Part shown: positions 25,675-34,723 of the stretch, one piece after another
Layout: each line of letters starts with the position of its first letter
Numbering within the stretch: the first letter of the stretch is position 1
NCBI GenBank assembly: GCA_022601195.1
Contig: JAHZIX010000040.1
Span: 1 to 64,000 of the forward strand
Source: Deltaproteobacteria bacterium
GTDB taxonomy: Bacteria > Acidobacteriota > Thermoanaerobaculia > Multivoradales > JAHZIX01
Length of the DNA stretch: 64,000 bases
Direction of reading: 5' to 3'
The notes under the pieces: model-generated
The model's database searches: none
The model's input: only the letters and a program-made list of their open reading frames with translations
Told to the model about the DNA's origin: nothing
Position numbers and translations under genes: made by a program

Positions 25675-28593
25675 ATGAGGAGAGATTTGCCCACCGCCCC
25701 GAAGCCCATCACTCGATCGGCCCTTTTACTCTTCGTCGCCATTCTCGCCTGGCAACCGGCCTGGGAAGTGGCCGCGGCAAGAATGCAGGTCGAGGGCTTA
25801 GATGGCCCAGCCCGGATCATGCGGGACTCTCAAGGAGTACCCCATATCTTCGCCGCCACCGACCAGGATGCCAGTTTCCTGATGGGCTGGGTTCATGCGG
25901 AGGATCGCTTCTTTCAGATGGACCTTTTGCGAAGGGTCTTCTCCGGAACCTCCGCTGAGCTGCTGGGGTCTCCAGCTCTCGCTTCCGACGTCCAGCTGCG
26001 CACCCTGGGCTTGCGCCGGGCCGCCGAGCTCACCTGGAGAGAAAGCCCTCGGGCTCTCAAGGTTTGGCTCCGCGCCTACGCCAACGGAGTCAATGCCTAC
26101 CGACGGGCCCATGACCTGCCTCCGGAGTACAGCGCCTTGGAAATCGGTTCGAGGGATGTGCCTCCTTGGACGCCGGTGGATAGCCTGGTGATGGGCAAGG
26201 GATTGGCTTTCGGCCTGTCCTTCGACCTCGACGACATCGATCGTACGGTGAACCTGATAGCTCACCAAATGGCTGGAGCAGCTGGAGGCTTCGACGGTAC
26301 CGCGCTCTTTTTCGAAGACACCTTCCGCAGCGCCCCCTTCGATCCCACCACTTCTATCCCGCTAGGTTCCCTCCAGCCCGTTCCCGGGGCCGCTCCGGCG
26401 ACCCAGGCAGTGGACAACCAGGTTCTGGCCTCTGCCCGCCGCCTCGGCCAGGTGGTCAGCGCTCAGACCGTCGAGCTGGCAAGCGGCTATTTGGACAAGG
26501 TCTCCCAGGTTCCTTCCCTGGCTTTTGCTCTGTCCCGCAACGAGGTAGACCGTGGCAGCAACTGGTGGCTCATCGGGTCCGACAACTCCACCTCCGGGAA
26601 GCCCATGCTCGCCAACGATCCCCACTTGGCCCTCGACAGCCCTTCCACCTTCTATGAAGTTCATCTCCTGGTCTTCGACCCCAACCGCAACACTCCCATG
26701 AGCGCCAATGGCGTATCCTTTGCTGGTGCTCCAAGCCTGGCTCAAGGCTGCAACCGGGTCCTGTGTTGGGGATCCACGGTGAATCCCATGGACGTCACCG
26801 ACGTCTACCAGGAGCAGCTGGTCCTCGATCCCGACACCGGCCTGCCCTCCCACACGATCTTCGATGGGCAGCTGGAGCCTCTGAAGATCATCCCGCAGAC
26901 TTTTCTCTTCAACCTCATTGGAGATGGAGTCTCCGGCAACCTTCAGACCGCCGATATCGGTCCCTTGGACGGTGGGGTTACCCTGGTGGTTCCACGCCGC
27001 AACGGCGGCCCCATCGTGGCCGTGGACACTAGCAACCCAGCTCAAGTGACAGCTCTCTCGGTTCAGTACACCGGTTGGGGAGCTACCTTCGAGCTGGAAG
27101 CGTTCCGCCGCTGGCTGCGAGCCAAGAGCATTACGGAATTCCGCGAAGACCTGCAGTTCTTCGACGTAGGTTCCCAGAATTGGGGAGTCGCCGATGTGCA
27201 CGGCAATATCGCCTACTTCACCAGCGCTGAGATGCCCATCCGGGAAGATCTCCAGAACCTCAACCAACCGGATGGAGGCATTCCTCCCTTTTTCATCCGG
27301 GACGGGACCCATACTCTTCACCATGAGTGGCTCCCGGTGGAACATCCGCAGTCCCGCCAGGCATTGAACTACGAGATTTTGCCCTTTCAAGAGATGCCCC
27401 AGAGCGTCAACCCAGCAGCAGGGTTCATCATCAACGCCAACAATGACCCGGTGGGCACGACTCTGGACAACAACCCCCTCAATCAAGTGCGACCCGGTGG
27501 GGGTCTCTACTACCTAAGCCCCGGGTATGTCAGCCTTCGGGCCGGTCGCATTCATAGATTGATCGAACAGGGGCTGGCCGATGGTGGCACCCTCTCTCTG
27601 GAAGACATGATGCGGATCCAAGGCAACAACCAGCTACTGGATGCAGAGATCGCGACCCCCTTCCTATTCACCGCTTTTAGCAACGCTATCGAGGATGGAG
27701 CTCCCGCTTCCCTAGCTGCATTGGGAACCGACCCCGGGGTCGCAGAAGCCATCGGCCGTCTTACCGACTGGGATTTCAGCACTCCAACGGGAATTGCCGA
27801 AGGGTATGACCCGGGCGATGATCCAACCCATCTACCAGTCCCCAGCGCCAGCGAAATCGATTACAGCGTTTCCGCGACGATCTACAGCGTGTGGAGAAGC
27901 CGCATGATCGCCAACACCGTCGATAGCACTCTCGCCTCCGTCGGCCTGGAGGGCTTTCGTCCCGGCAGCCGCCAGGCCTGGTCTGCAGCCATCCGCCTCC
28001 TGCGGGTATTCGGTGAGAACCAAGGCCTAGGTGTGTCGGGACTGAAATTCTTCCCACAGGCACCGGATAGCGCCGATCCCGATGTGGCTCGGGATCTGGT
28101 GATCTTGACCAGTCTGGCAGAAGCTCTCGACCTCCTTGCCGGTGAGGCCTTTGCCGAGGCCTTTGGGGGCTCCACGGACTTGGAAGACTACCGTTGGGGA
28201 CGTCTGCATCGCATCGTCTTCGATCACCCCCTCGGAGGGCCTTTCAGCATTCCCGGCGGCGGTGGGTTCTCCAACCTGTCTCCGGAACTACCGGGCATTC
28301 CCCGTTCCGGGGGCTTCGAAGCCGTAGATGCCTCCTCCCACAATGCTCGAGCCGCCAGCTCCAATGGATTCCAATTTGGCAGCGGACCGGCACGGCGCTT
28401 CGTGGGCCAGCTGAGCCGGGAGGGAATCGAGGCCTATCAAGTCATTCCTGGCGGGCAAAGTGGATCGCCGGCCAGCTTGTTCCAGGCCAACCAGCTCCAC
28501 CTTTGGCTGACCAACCATTACCACCCACTTCTCCTACGATCCGGGGACGTGCGAGCCGATCGAATTCGCCAGGACGTCCTGATACCTCGCTAG
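25675..28593 (+). CDS. Penicillin acylase family N-terminal-nucleophile hydrolase, secreted
   Basis: The 972-residue precursor has a signal region (ALLLFVAILAWQPAWEVAAA) and an alpha-chain opening VEGLDGPARIMRDSQGVPHI with ATDQDASFLMGWVHAEDRFFQMDLLRR, the hallmark of the family. It has a spacer and then S295-N-W-W (in DRGSNWWLIG), the Ser that becomes the N-terminal nucleophile of the beta chain after self-cleavage. LANDPHLALDSPSTFYEVHL and later Asn-containing segments support an active enzyme. These enzymes hydrolyse amides such as acyl-homoserine lactones, penicillin side chains or cyclic lipopeptides; quorum quenching or antibiotic resistance is possible. The ATG at 25675 is chosen for the GAGGAG eight bases upstream; a GTG nine codons earlier is less likely. 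It is longer than the usual 750-850 residues. Confidence 0.88.
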   Translation: MRRDLPTAPKPITRSALLLFVAILAWQPAWEVAAARMQVEGLDGPARIMRDSQGVPHIFAATDQDASFLMGWVHAEDRFFQMDLLRRVFSGTSAELLGSPALASDVQLRTLGLRRAAELTWRESPRALKVWLRAYANGVNAYRRAHDLPPEYSALEIGSRDVPPWTPVDSLVMGKGLAFGLSFDLDDIDRTVNLIAHQMAGAAGGFDGTALFFEDTFRSAPFDPTTSIPLGSLQPVPGAAPATQAVDNQVLASARRLGQVVSAQTVELASGYLDKVSQVPSLAFALSRNEVDRGSNWWLIGSDNSTSGKPMLANDPHLALDSPSTFYEVHLLVFDPNRNTPMSANGVSFAGAPSLAQGCNRVLCWGSTVNPMDVTDVYQEQLVLDPDTGLPSHTIFDGQLEPLKIIPQTFLFNLIGDGVSGNLQTADIGPLDGGVTLVVPRRNGGPIVAVDTSNPAQVTALSVQYTGWGATFELEAFRRWLRAKSITEFREDLQFFDVGSQNWGVADVHGNIAYFTSAEMPIREDLQNLNQPDGGIPPFFIRDGTHTLHHEWLPVEHPQSRQALNYEILPFQEMPQSVNPAAGFIINANNDPVGTTLDNNPLNQVRPGGGLYYLSPGYVSLRAGRIHRLIEQGLADGGTLSLEDMMRIQGNNQLLDAEIATPFLFTAFSNAIEDGAPASLAALGTDPGVAEAIGRLTDWDFSTPTGIAEGYDPGDDPTHLPVPSASEIDYSVSATIYSVWRSRMIANTVDSTLASVGLEGFRPGSRQAWSAAIRLLRVFGENQGLGVSGLKFFPQAPDSADPDVARDLVILTSLAEALDLLAGEAFAEAFGGSTDLEDYRWGRLHRIVFDHPLGGPFSIPGGGGFSNLSPELPGIPRSGGFEAVDASSHNARAASSNGFQFGSGPARRFVGQLSREGIEAYQVIPGGQSGSPASLFQANQLHLWLTNHYHPLLLRSGDVRADRIRQDVLIPR

Positions 28594-28639
28594 CCCAACC
28601 TGAAGCTAGCCCAACCGAAGCGAATAGGACCAGCTAGCA

Positions 28640-28669
28640 GGCCCGTCACGAATCCACTCGTGGCGGGCC
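28640..28669 (+). terminator. Hairpin after the penicillin acylase gene
   Basis: A 12-bp stem with one G-U pair (ggcccgtcacga 28640-28651, tcgtggcgggcc 28658-28669) and a 6-base loop lies 46 bases past the stop. No T-run follows. Confidence 0.5.
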
Positions 28670-28813
28670 GAAGGACGGAGAGTGGTGTCTCAGGAGAGTG
28701 GTGTTGAGGAGACTGCCTCAGGAGGCTGTTCAGCTCTTCTCGGACACCCGTTCCGTCTCCCTCCGATGCCGAAATAGTGCACAATGAGCAGAACCGACCG
28801 AGGAGAAATCTCT

Positions 28814-29674
28814 GTGCGCTCTTTCACCGCTGCCCTGGCTATCGTCTTTGCTCTTTCTTCCCAGGCCTGTGGTCACACCGGGATCCACTCGGGCACCGAT
28901 CATTATCGAGTTGGCAATCCAGCCAGCGAAACGGTGATTGTCAACGCTCAGGGAGGCCCCGTGCCCTTCCTGTTCACGGATCGACTCGAAGAGATGCTCG
29001 GGCTCGGAGCGACCGATCTCTACGCCGTCAATGTCCACCAGGCCCAGACTCGAGCTCCATCCCAGTTCAATGATCGACCTATCTCCTTCGAAGAAGCCAA
29101 AGCCTTCGACACCGGCAGCGTCCGCATGCTGGCGGAGGTGGTTCGAGGCTACAAAGAGGCAGGAAAAACCGTCTATGTTGTCGGTATCTCCTTTGGAGCC
29201 TTCGTGGTTCAGGACTTGCTGGCTACGCAAGGGAACTTGGCCGACGGCTATCTGATCGTCGTGGGGCGCCTCGACATGCCCCAACGGGCCTGGCACCCCT
29301 TCTCCGAGGGCCGGTTTGCCGGCTTCAAAGACGGCGTCGAGATCGTTGACTTTGCCTCCGCCGAAGAGGCCGGCATGGGCGGAGATGGCAGTGAGTTCGT
29401 GGACGGCAACATGGCCAAGCTGGCCGCTGGCTTGGGCTACAAACGATTCACCGACCTCCTCGCAGAGATCGACCTCAGCAACGTCGTCTACGCCTATGGC
29501 CGCCTCGATGAGCAGGTTGGGCGCCTGACCCAGGAGGAAGTGTCATTTCTAAAGGAACGGGGAGCTACGGTGCTCTCCGGCGAGGGGAACCATGGGGCCA
29601 CCATCTCTGAATTCGTTCCCGTTGGGCTGGACCTTTTGCTAACCGGATCCCAAACCGAGAATCTCTCGGAGTAA
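28814..29674 (+). CDS. Lipoprotein-like alpha/beta hydrolase
   Basis: The 286-residue protein starts at a GTG with GAGGAG eight bases upstream. The longer frame from 28784 would put ten charged residues before the signal peptide. The leader MRSFTAALAIVFALSSQACG has a Cys at the expected lipobox position, though with S-Q-A before it. The hydrolase core shows the nucleophile elbow VVGISFGAFVV (G-x-S-x-G) and a late GEGNHGATI that would supply the catalytic His. Strand order fits the fold, but substrate is unknown; an esterase or acyltransferase role in the periplasm is possible. It lies only seven bases before the reductive-dehalogenase-like gene, so the two are probably one operon. Confidence 0.75.
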   Translation: MRSFTAALAIVFALSSQACGHTGIHSGTDHYRVGNPASETVIVNAQGGPVPFLFTDRLEEMLGLGATDLYAVNVHQAQTRAPSQFNDRPISFEEAKAFDTGSVRMLAEVVRGYKEAGKTVYVVGISFGAFVVQDLLATQGNLADGYLIVVGRLDMPQRAWHPFSEGRFAGFKDGVEIVDFASAEEAGMGGDGSEFVDGNMAKLAAGLGYKRFTDLLAEIDLSNVVYAYGRLDEQVGRLTQEEVSFLKERGATVLSGEGNHGATISEFVPVGLDLLLTGSQTENLSE

Positions 29675-29681
29675 TCACCCC

Positions 29682-30878
29682 ATGGCGAACTGCAAGAGTT
29701 GCCCCACCTGCCCAACCGGCTGCGCCACCGATGAAGACGCAAGCTTTCGTGTCTCACCGGACTACGAGAGGTTCAGCCAAAAAAGAGATGTCTTCTGCCG
29801 ATCCCATTGGGACCCGGAAGTCCGCAGCGACAAGACAGAGCGCTTCTACGAATCCTATCGCCGCCCCTTGAAACAATGGCGTCGGGTGGATGGCTATGCC
29901 CAAAAGGACTTTGCTCTACGCAACGCCGGCTGGCATGTGGCCGATCTCTTCGCGGAACGACTCGAAGGAGAAGATCGTCGGGAGGGCTTTCTCGACTATC
30001 TGACTGCCCATCGGGGAGGCGCTCCGGAACAGCGCGAAGTCACCTCTCCTGACGAAATGGCCAAGGAAATCAAGAAAGCGGCCAAGCTTTTCGGCGCTGA
30101 CTTGGTGGGCATCACCTATTACGACGAACGCTGGGTCTATTCCCACAAATATAGCCGCGCCGCCGAAAACGAGACCCCGGTGGACCTGGAAGAAGGGTTG
30201 ACCTCCGTAGTGGTGGTCTGCCATGAGATGGACCACGATCTCCTCAAGACCGTCCCTTCGGCCCTGAGCGGTACCGCCACCGGCGTCGGCTACTCGAAGG
30301 ATGTGGTTACCCTCCTCGCCCTGGCCCAGTACATCCGTAACCTGGGGTACCGGGCCTACGCCAGCATGAACGACACAGCTTCCAGCATCCCTTACGCCAT
30401 CAAAGCAGGCTTGGGAGAATATGGACGCCATGGCTTGCTGATCGCCCCGGGCATCGGACCGCGGCTGCGCATTGGCAAGATCTTCACCGACCTTCCCCTA
30501 GCTCACGACCGGCCGATTCGCTTCGGAGTCAAAGAGTTCTGCCAAGTATGCCGAAAGTGCAGCGACGGCTGTCCACCGAAGGCCATCGCCCAGGGCGATC
30601 CCAGCGACGAGACCCACAACGTGTCGAATGTGGTTGGGATCGAGAAATGGACCACGGATGCCGAGAAATGCTTCGGTTTTTGGGCTACCCAAATGACCGA
30701 TTGCTCGATCTGTATTCGCGTCTGCCCCTACAACCGGAACTATCCGGCGTGGCTCAATCGCCTGCGCTTCACTCTCATGGGGACCTTTCTACGACGCGTG
30801 ATGCTACGACTAGACAGTCTCCTCGGTGGAGGCCAACGAACCGCGCCGAAGTTGTGGTGGAATCGATTGAAATCATGA
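29682..30878 (+). CDS. Reductive-dehalogenase-like (RdhA/QueG superfamily) cobalamin and Fe-S protein
   Basis: The 398-residue protein aligns by eye with the catalytic half of RdhA: SIPYAIKAGLGEYGRHGLLI, GPRLRIGKIFTDLPL and FGVKEFCQVCRKCSDGCPPK, where C287, C290, C293 and C297 form one [4Fe-4S] cluster, and C330, C341, C344 and C348 (DCSICIRVCPYNR) the second. There is no TAT signal, so it is cytosolic, unlike respiratory dehalogenases. The N-terminus MANCKSCPTCPTGCATDED has a third C-x2-C-x2-C-x3-C set (C4, C7, C10, C14), which is not part of the known family layout. RdhA homologs remove halogens from aromatic or alkyl halides, while QueG-like relatives reduce epoxyqueuosine. The queuosine option is less likely from the FxxGxGELGRHG pattern. 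The upstream gene encodes a lipoprotein hydrolase. Confidence 0.8.
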   Translation: MANCKSCPTCPTGCATDEDASFRVSPDYERFSQKRDVFCRSHWDPEVRSDKTERFYESYRRPLKQWRRVDGYAQKDFALRNAGWHVADLFAERLEGEDRREGFLDYLTAHRGGAPEQREVTSPDEMAKEIKKAAKLFGADLVGITYYDERWVYSHKYSRAAENETPVDLEEGLTSVVVVCHEMDHDLLKTVPSALSGTATGVGYSKDVVTLLALAQYIRNLGYRAYASMNDTASSIPYAIKAGLGEYGRHGLLIAPGIGPRLRIGKIFTDLPLAHDRPIRFGVKEFCQVCRKCSDGCPPKAIAQGDPSDETHNVSNVVGIEKWTTDAEKCFGFWATQMTDCSICIRVCPYNRNYPAWLNRLRFTLMGTFLRRVMLRLDSLLGGGQRTAPKLWWNRLKS

Positions 30879-30947
30879 CGGGGTCGGCCCCTCCAAGGCT
30901 CCGTTGCCACGAACGACAGCGCTGACCAGCCATCCGAAGCGACAAAA

Positions 30948-30983
30948 ACGCCCAGGGGAGCCCTCTCTTTCTCCCCTGGGCGT
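30948..30983 (-). terminator. Strong intrinsic terminator of the first di-haem propeller gene
   Basis: A 13-bp perfect stem (acgcccaggggag 30948-30960, ctcccctgggcgt 30971-30983) with a 10-base loop is followed on the minus strand by TTTTTGTC. It sits 127 bases past the stop of the minus-strand gene, between convergent genes, and may also end the plus-strand transcript. Confidence 0.75.
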
Positions 30984-31110
30984 GTGCCGCGAGTCCTCCC
31001 CCTTCCCGGAAGGACACCCGGCTCCGAGTCACCTCCGAAAGGCGGTGGCCAGGAACCGGATCGAACCTACGGCCTAGCCCCATCAGGCCTAGGCCGCGGA
31101 AGATCTCCAG

Positions 31111-34100
31111 CTAGGGACAGAGCGGCCCGGGCTCGATGGTGAGCTGCTGCCAGCCGCCATCCCCTTGGGTGCCATCGGTGTTGACTACCCGCACCCAGTG
31201 GTTGTTCCAGGTCACCGGCTTCCAGGTTCCCACTGGCTGGAGCTCGAAGGGGATCTGAAACCCGAAGTCCAAGGCGTTGATGTCATCCAGCACGCCCGCC
31301 GGAGCGCTGGGGATACCCGCCATCAAGCGATAGTAGATCAAGGCCTCCATCTCCGCCGCTGTCTCCCAGATCCGAGTACCATCGACAGAAAAGCGATCCG
31401 TCGGATGAATCGGCAACTCCAATCTCAGGGTCGGTACTTGACCATCGTCATCCACCCGCAGATTGGTTTTCGGTGCTCCCAGGCTAGCGTCGTCCTGGAC
31501 GAATAGATGAAGCTTTGCTCCATGGCGAATGCCTTTCCCCGAGACTCGAAAGCGGCGAGGCGCCTCGTGACGGACCGTGCACAGGCCGAACCCACCTGGG
31601 GCATCGTTGATGAGAGCGTTCTGGTAGAGGCGCATCGTGTGATTCATCGTGCCACCGAAGGTTGGGTTGCCGTTGTCCCAGAACACCGATAGAGATGGAA
31701 TGTCCGCATGGGCCGTGTTGGGAACCATGGGCTGAAGCTGCAGAGTCGCCGGGGCGGTACCCGTGGGGATCGTCGGGATTCCCGAAGGTGCTGCGACGCG
31801 GATCTCACTGCCCAGAGGAGTCGACATCAAGAACATGCGATCCCGAGTCCCGGTAACCAGGGCCAAGAGAGCGGCACGGGTGAAGGTCGCCCCTCCCGGT
31901 TCTTCCCGATACAACGGCACAGAGCCACTGAAGTCGAGCCAGAAGCCACGGGCCACGTCGTTGAGATTGGCCCGCACCGCAACCGAGGCGTTGGCCTTGA
32001 AGGCTTCAGCCTCGGCCTCGTTGAAAGCCAGCCCCGTGGTCAGCGGATCGTTGACATTGTTGAAATTGACCGTGTGCGTGCGTCCCACTTGCGGCCCGGT
32101 GCCCGTATCGAATTCGTGCAGGAATTGATTGAGCGCCTGCATGGCGAAGCAGATGGACGTACTGGTCGGGCAGATCCCTTGGAAAAAGCGGGCATTGAAG
32201 GCGTTCATGGTGGCCGTGCCGTTAAAATCGTTCAACGCCAGGGACGGACGATTCAACCCCGTGTGAAACATGCCTTCGAAGCCGGTGATGGGTGAGTTGT
32301 CCGGGTTGTCCGAGCCATCCCGGTCCAGACGAGCTTCCTTTTGGAAGAGGAAACGCAAGGCTGATGTCTCCTGGGGCTGAAACCCGCTGGGAGGGCCGGG
32401 CGGCACCGCTACGACGGGATGCGGAGTCAGTCCCTGAATATTCTCCGTCAACACATTGTCGCTGCCTTCCGGCAGCGTGTGACAGCCATTACAGGAGAAG
32501 CCATCGGAGTTGACGATGTGGAAGAATTTCAGGCCGAGCAATGCGCCATCACCCTGGACGTTGACAGTCGTGTTGTCGTCGTCCGGGTCCGCCAGGTCAC
32601 CGGTCAGAATCCGCGTGCGCTGCTGTTTCGGATTCGGCGGATAGTGAATGGAGTTGATGAAATTCTCGTAAGCGATCATCTCGTCATCCTCTAATTCCGC
32701 TCCCCCGAGAAGGCTCCCGAAGGCTCCGTTGAAAGACCTGAAGGTCTCTCGATCTCCCCGCCAATGGTAGGGAGCATTGGTGAAAAGCTGTTGGATCTCC
32801 GGCTCGACGTCCCAGTTCAACAAACCTTGGAGAGATTGCGTCACCATGAAGCCCTTTTCTCCGGGGAACTCTGTCGGGAAGGTCCCGAAAGGCAGTAGCT
32901 TCTGGGGGATGGTCACCGTGTTGCCATCACCCAGGTCCCAGGCCAACCCGTCCGTCCGTCCGTCCATGTGACAACTGGCGCAAGCCACGAAGCCGTTGCC
33001 CGACAGCTTGGCGCTGTAGAGGAATTCTCGTCCGGCTTTGATATGGACCGGATTCATGTCGTTATTGAGAGAAAAGCCTCCAACCACCGTCTCGGTCAAG
33101 GGATCGATGATGGTCACTGAGCTCTCCAGGCGGTTGACCACGTAGAGGCGATCCCCCGGGTCTGTATCGTTGCCTGGATTGGCAGCCTTTAACGCCAGAC
33201 CCCGGGCACCGATGAAGGTACCGACCGGGCTGTTGACTGGCGGAGTATTGATGATGCGCCGTTTCCACTTGATCGGAGCCTGACCGGCTCGAGGCTCGAT
33301 GATGCCCACCCGGTCGCTACCGTAGGCAGTAAAGAAAGCCTTGTCCACCTGACCGGTATCGTCTTTCAACAGTTCGATATCCGTTAGCTGGACCAGGGCA
33401 TCCTTCTTCGCCACGGCCCGAGTGTTGGAAGCCGTAATACCAGCGTCCACGGCAGAATCCAGCGGGCCGCGAGAGCTGATCGGCACGGGCAGGTTCGGAT
33501 GCGGCTGGCCCGGAAACTGCTGCACCTCGAGAAGAATCTCGTTGACGTCTCGGGTCAGAATGGTGGGGTTGGCCGAGCAGGGATTCTGCACCCAATAGAA
33601 CGTGTTCTCCACGAAGCCTGTTTGGGCGTTCTTGACGGTGCTCTCCCCAAACAATGTGCTATTGAGAGCCTCAGCCCCCACCAAGAAGAGGTTGTTGTCA
33701 TCGGCGAATTCCATATTCCAATTGGTGGAGCCGATCCCTCCCAATGCTTGGGTAGCTCCCGCTCCGGAGAGATCCTCGGAATAGAGGTCGAAGTCGTAGC
33801 GAACGGTATTGCCACCCATGAAGCCCAAGACGAACAATTTGTCGCAAGCCACCGCCAAGGTCCGGGGCGCCTTTAGCGCGATGTCATCGAAATTGCCATC
33901 GAAGTCGTGATCGATCGTCTGGGGCACGAGGGCATCCATGCGCTCCGTGCCAGGAGCCACCGGGAAAAGGCTAACGGCGTTGTATTCGCTGTAGGCATCC
34001 AGAGTCATATGGGTGATGAAGAGCGTCGGTGTCAGATCCTCGCCGCCGTTATCCACCTCCGCGAAGGCGATATCCAAGGGCTCGTCCGTCACTGGCCGAG

Positions 34101-34506
34101 TGGCGATCACTCGAGTGAACAGAGAGGATGGCCCCGTCGGCGCATTGATGAAGACGGAAGAGATGGAATCACCCAGAAAATTGGCGACAAAAAAGCGTGT
34201 CAAGGAGGGTACGTAGCGCACCGATACCGGCTCCAGGCCGACTGGAACCCGAGCCAGAAAACGGCTTGCGACCGGCAGGTTTTCGTCGGAGTCCCAGATC
34301 TCGATGGAATTGTCCGCAGTATTGCAGACCAAAATGTAGTAGTGCCCGCTGATCAGAACCACCTCGATGGGGTGAACCTGGGGGCTCTCGATGTTGAAGT
34401 AGTCACCCCGGCCCTGAGCCGAGGCCGACGAGGAAGCAAGAAGGCCCATCGCCAAGACGAAACAACCCAGCCAACCAGATACAGGTCTGCGCATACATCC
34501 CTCCAC
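31111..34506 (-). CDS. Large secreted YVTN-type beta-propeller protein with two c-type haem sites (paralog A)
   Basis: The 1131-residue protein has a signal peptide (LGCFVLAMGLLASSSASAQ) and then an N-terminal propeller with NTADNSIEIWDSDENLPVAS and YVVNRLESSVTIIDPLTE repeats. Further on come two CxxCH haem motifs, one in GFVACASCHMDGRTDG (about residues 505-520) and one in FSCNGCHTLPEGSDN (about 665). The haem parts and the nearby RGDRETFRSFNGAF, FHTGLNRP and FLHEFDTG segments recall di-haem cytochrome c peroxidase/MauG-like proteins. A jelly-roll-like C-terminal part ends IEPGPLCP. It should act in the periplasm or at the cell surface in electron transfer or oxidation of a metal, peroxide or protein. 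It is 70-80 percent similar by eye to the next gene product; the two form a tandem duplication. Function unknown. Confidence 0.85.
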   Translation of the reverse strand: MEGCMRRPVSGWLGCFVLAMGLLASSSASAQGRGDYFNIESPQVHPIEVVLISGHYYILVCNTADNSIEIWDSDENLPVASRFLARVPVGLEPVSVRYVPSLTRFFVANFLGDSISSVFINAPTGPSSLFTRVIATRPVTDEPLDIAFAEVDNGGEDLTPTLFITHMTLDAYSEYNAVSLFPVAPGTERMDALVPQTIDHDFDGNFDDIALKAPRTLAVACDKLFVLGFMGGNTVRYDFDLYSEDLSGAGATQALGGIGSTNWNMEFADDNNLFLVGAEALNSTLFGESTVKNAQTGFVENTFYWVQNPCSANPTILTRDVNEILLEVQQFPGQPHPNLPVPISSRGPLDSAVDAGITASNTRAVAKKDALVQLTDIELLKDDTGQVDKAFFTAYGSDRVGIIEPRAGQAPIKWKRRIINTPPVNSPVGTFIGARGLALKAANPGNDTDPGDRLYVVNRLESSVTIIDPLTETVVGGFSLNNDMNPVHIKAGREFLYSAKLSGNGFVACASCHMDGRTDGLAWDLGDGNTVTIPQKLLPFGTFPTEFPGEKGFMVTQSLQGLLNWDVEPEIQQLFTNAPYHWRGDRETFRSFNGAFGSLLGGAELEDDEMIAYENFINSIHYPPNPKQQRTRILTGDLADPDDDNTTVNVQGDGALLGLKFFHIVNSDGFSCNGCHTLPEGSDNVLTENIQGLTPHPVVAVPPGPPSGFQPQETSALRFLFQKEARLDRDGSDNPDNSPITGFEGMFHTGLNRPSLALNDFNGTATMNAFNARFFQGICPTSTSICFAMQALNQFLHEFDTGTGPQVGRTHTVNFNNVNDPLTTGLAFNEAEAEAFKANASVAVRANLNDVARGFWLDFSGSVPLYREEPGGATFTRAALLALVTGTRDRMFLMSTPLGSEIRVAAPSGIPTIPTGTAPATLQLQPMVPNTAHADIPSLSVFWDNGNPTFGGTMNHTMRLYQNALINDAPGGFGLCTVRHEAPRRFRVSGKGIRHGAKLHLFVQDDASLGAPKTNLRVDDDGQVPTLRLELPIHPTDRFSVDGTRIWETAAEMEALIYYRLMAGIPSAPAGVLDDINALDFGFQIPFELQPVGTWKPVTWNNHWVRVVNTDGTQGDGGWQQLTIEPGPLCP

Positions 34507-34723
34507 TCATAGACAACCAAAAGAAAAAATTCTCTATGGAATCAGGAGTCGACGGCAAAAGACTTCTCCCCCCTGGATTGGGATTTTTTTGAAAAAATAT
34601 AGTGCAGCGCCACCCGCCGGGATGCCATGAACGAAACGGGCCCGGGGAATCCTCCTCGCATTCCCCGGGCCCTCACTCTTCTTCTCTACCTCAGTCCTGG
34701 GACTGGGGCTAGAACCAAGATCA
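34507..34723. promoter_or_regulatory. Spacer between the paralogous genes, with terminator and T-rich tract
   Basis: The spacer holds the hairpin at 34638-34672 and, nearer the downstream start, a T-rich/A-rich stretch (34588-34602, ttttttt then gaaaaaata) that may mark the promoter of paralog A. Separate promoters are therefore plausible in spite of the tandem order. Confidence 0.4.
34638..34672 (-). terminator. Terminator hairpin of the second di-haem propeller gene
   Basis: A 13-bp perfect stem (gggcccggggaat 34638-34650, attccccgggccc 34660-34672) with a 9-base loop follows the stop of paralog B by about 50 bases on the minus strand, with GTTTCGTTC after it. Similar size and design to the terminator after paralog A. 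Confidence 0.65.

Noticed and set aside
26362..27486. A 374-codon frame antisense to the penicillin acylase gene
   Set aside because: It mirrors the coding frame of a well-supported gene, has no start signal and shows no domain pattern.
31040..31100. tRNA-like T-arm (GGTTCGATCC on the minus strand)
   Set aside because: The five-base stem around the loop does not pair, and no acceptor or anticodon arm is found.
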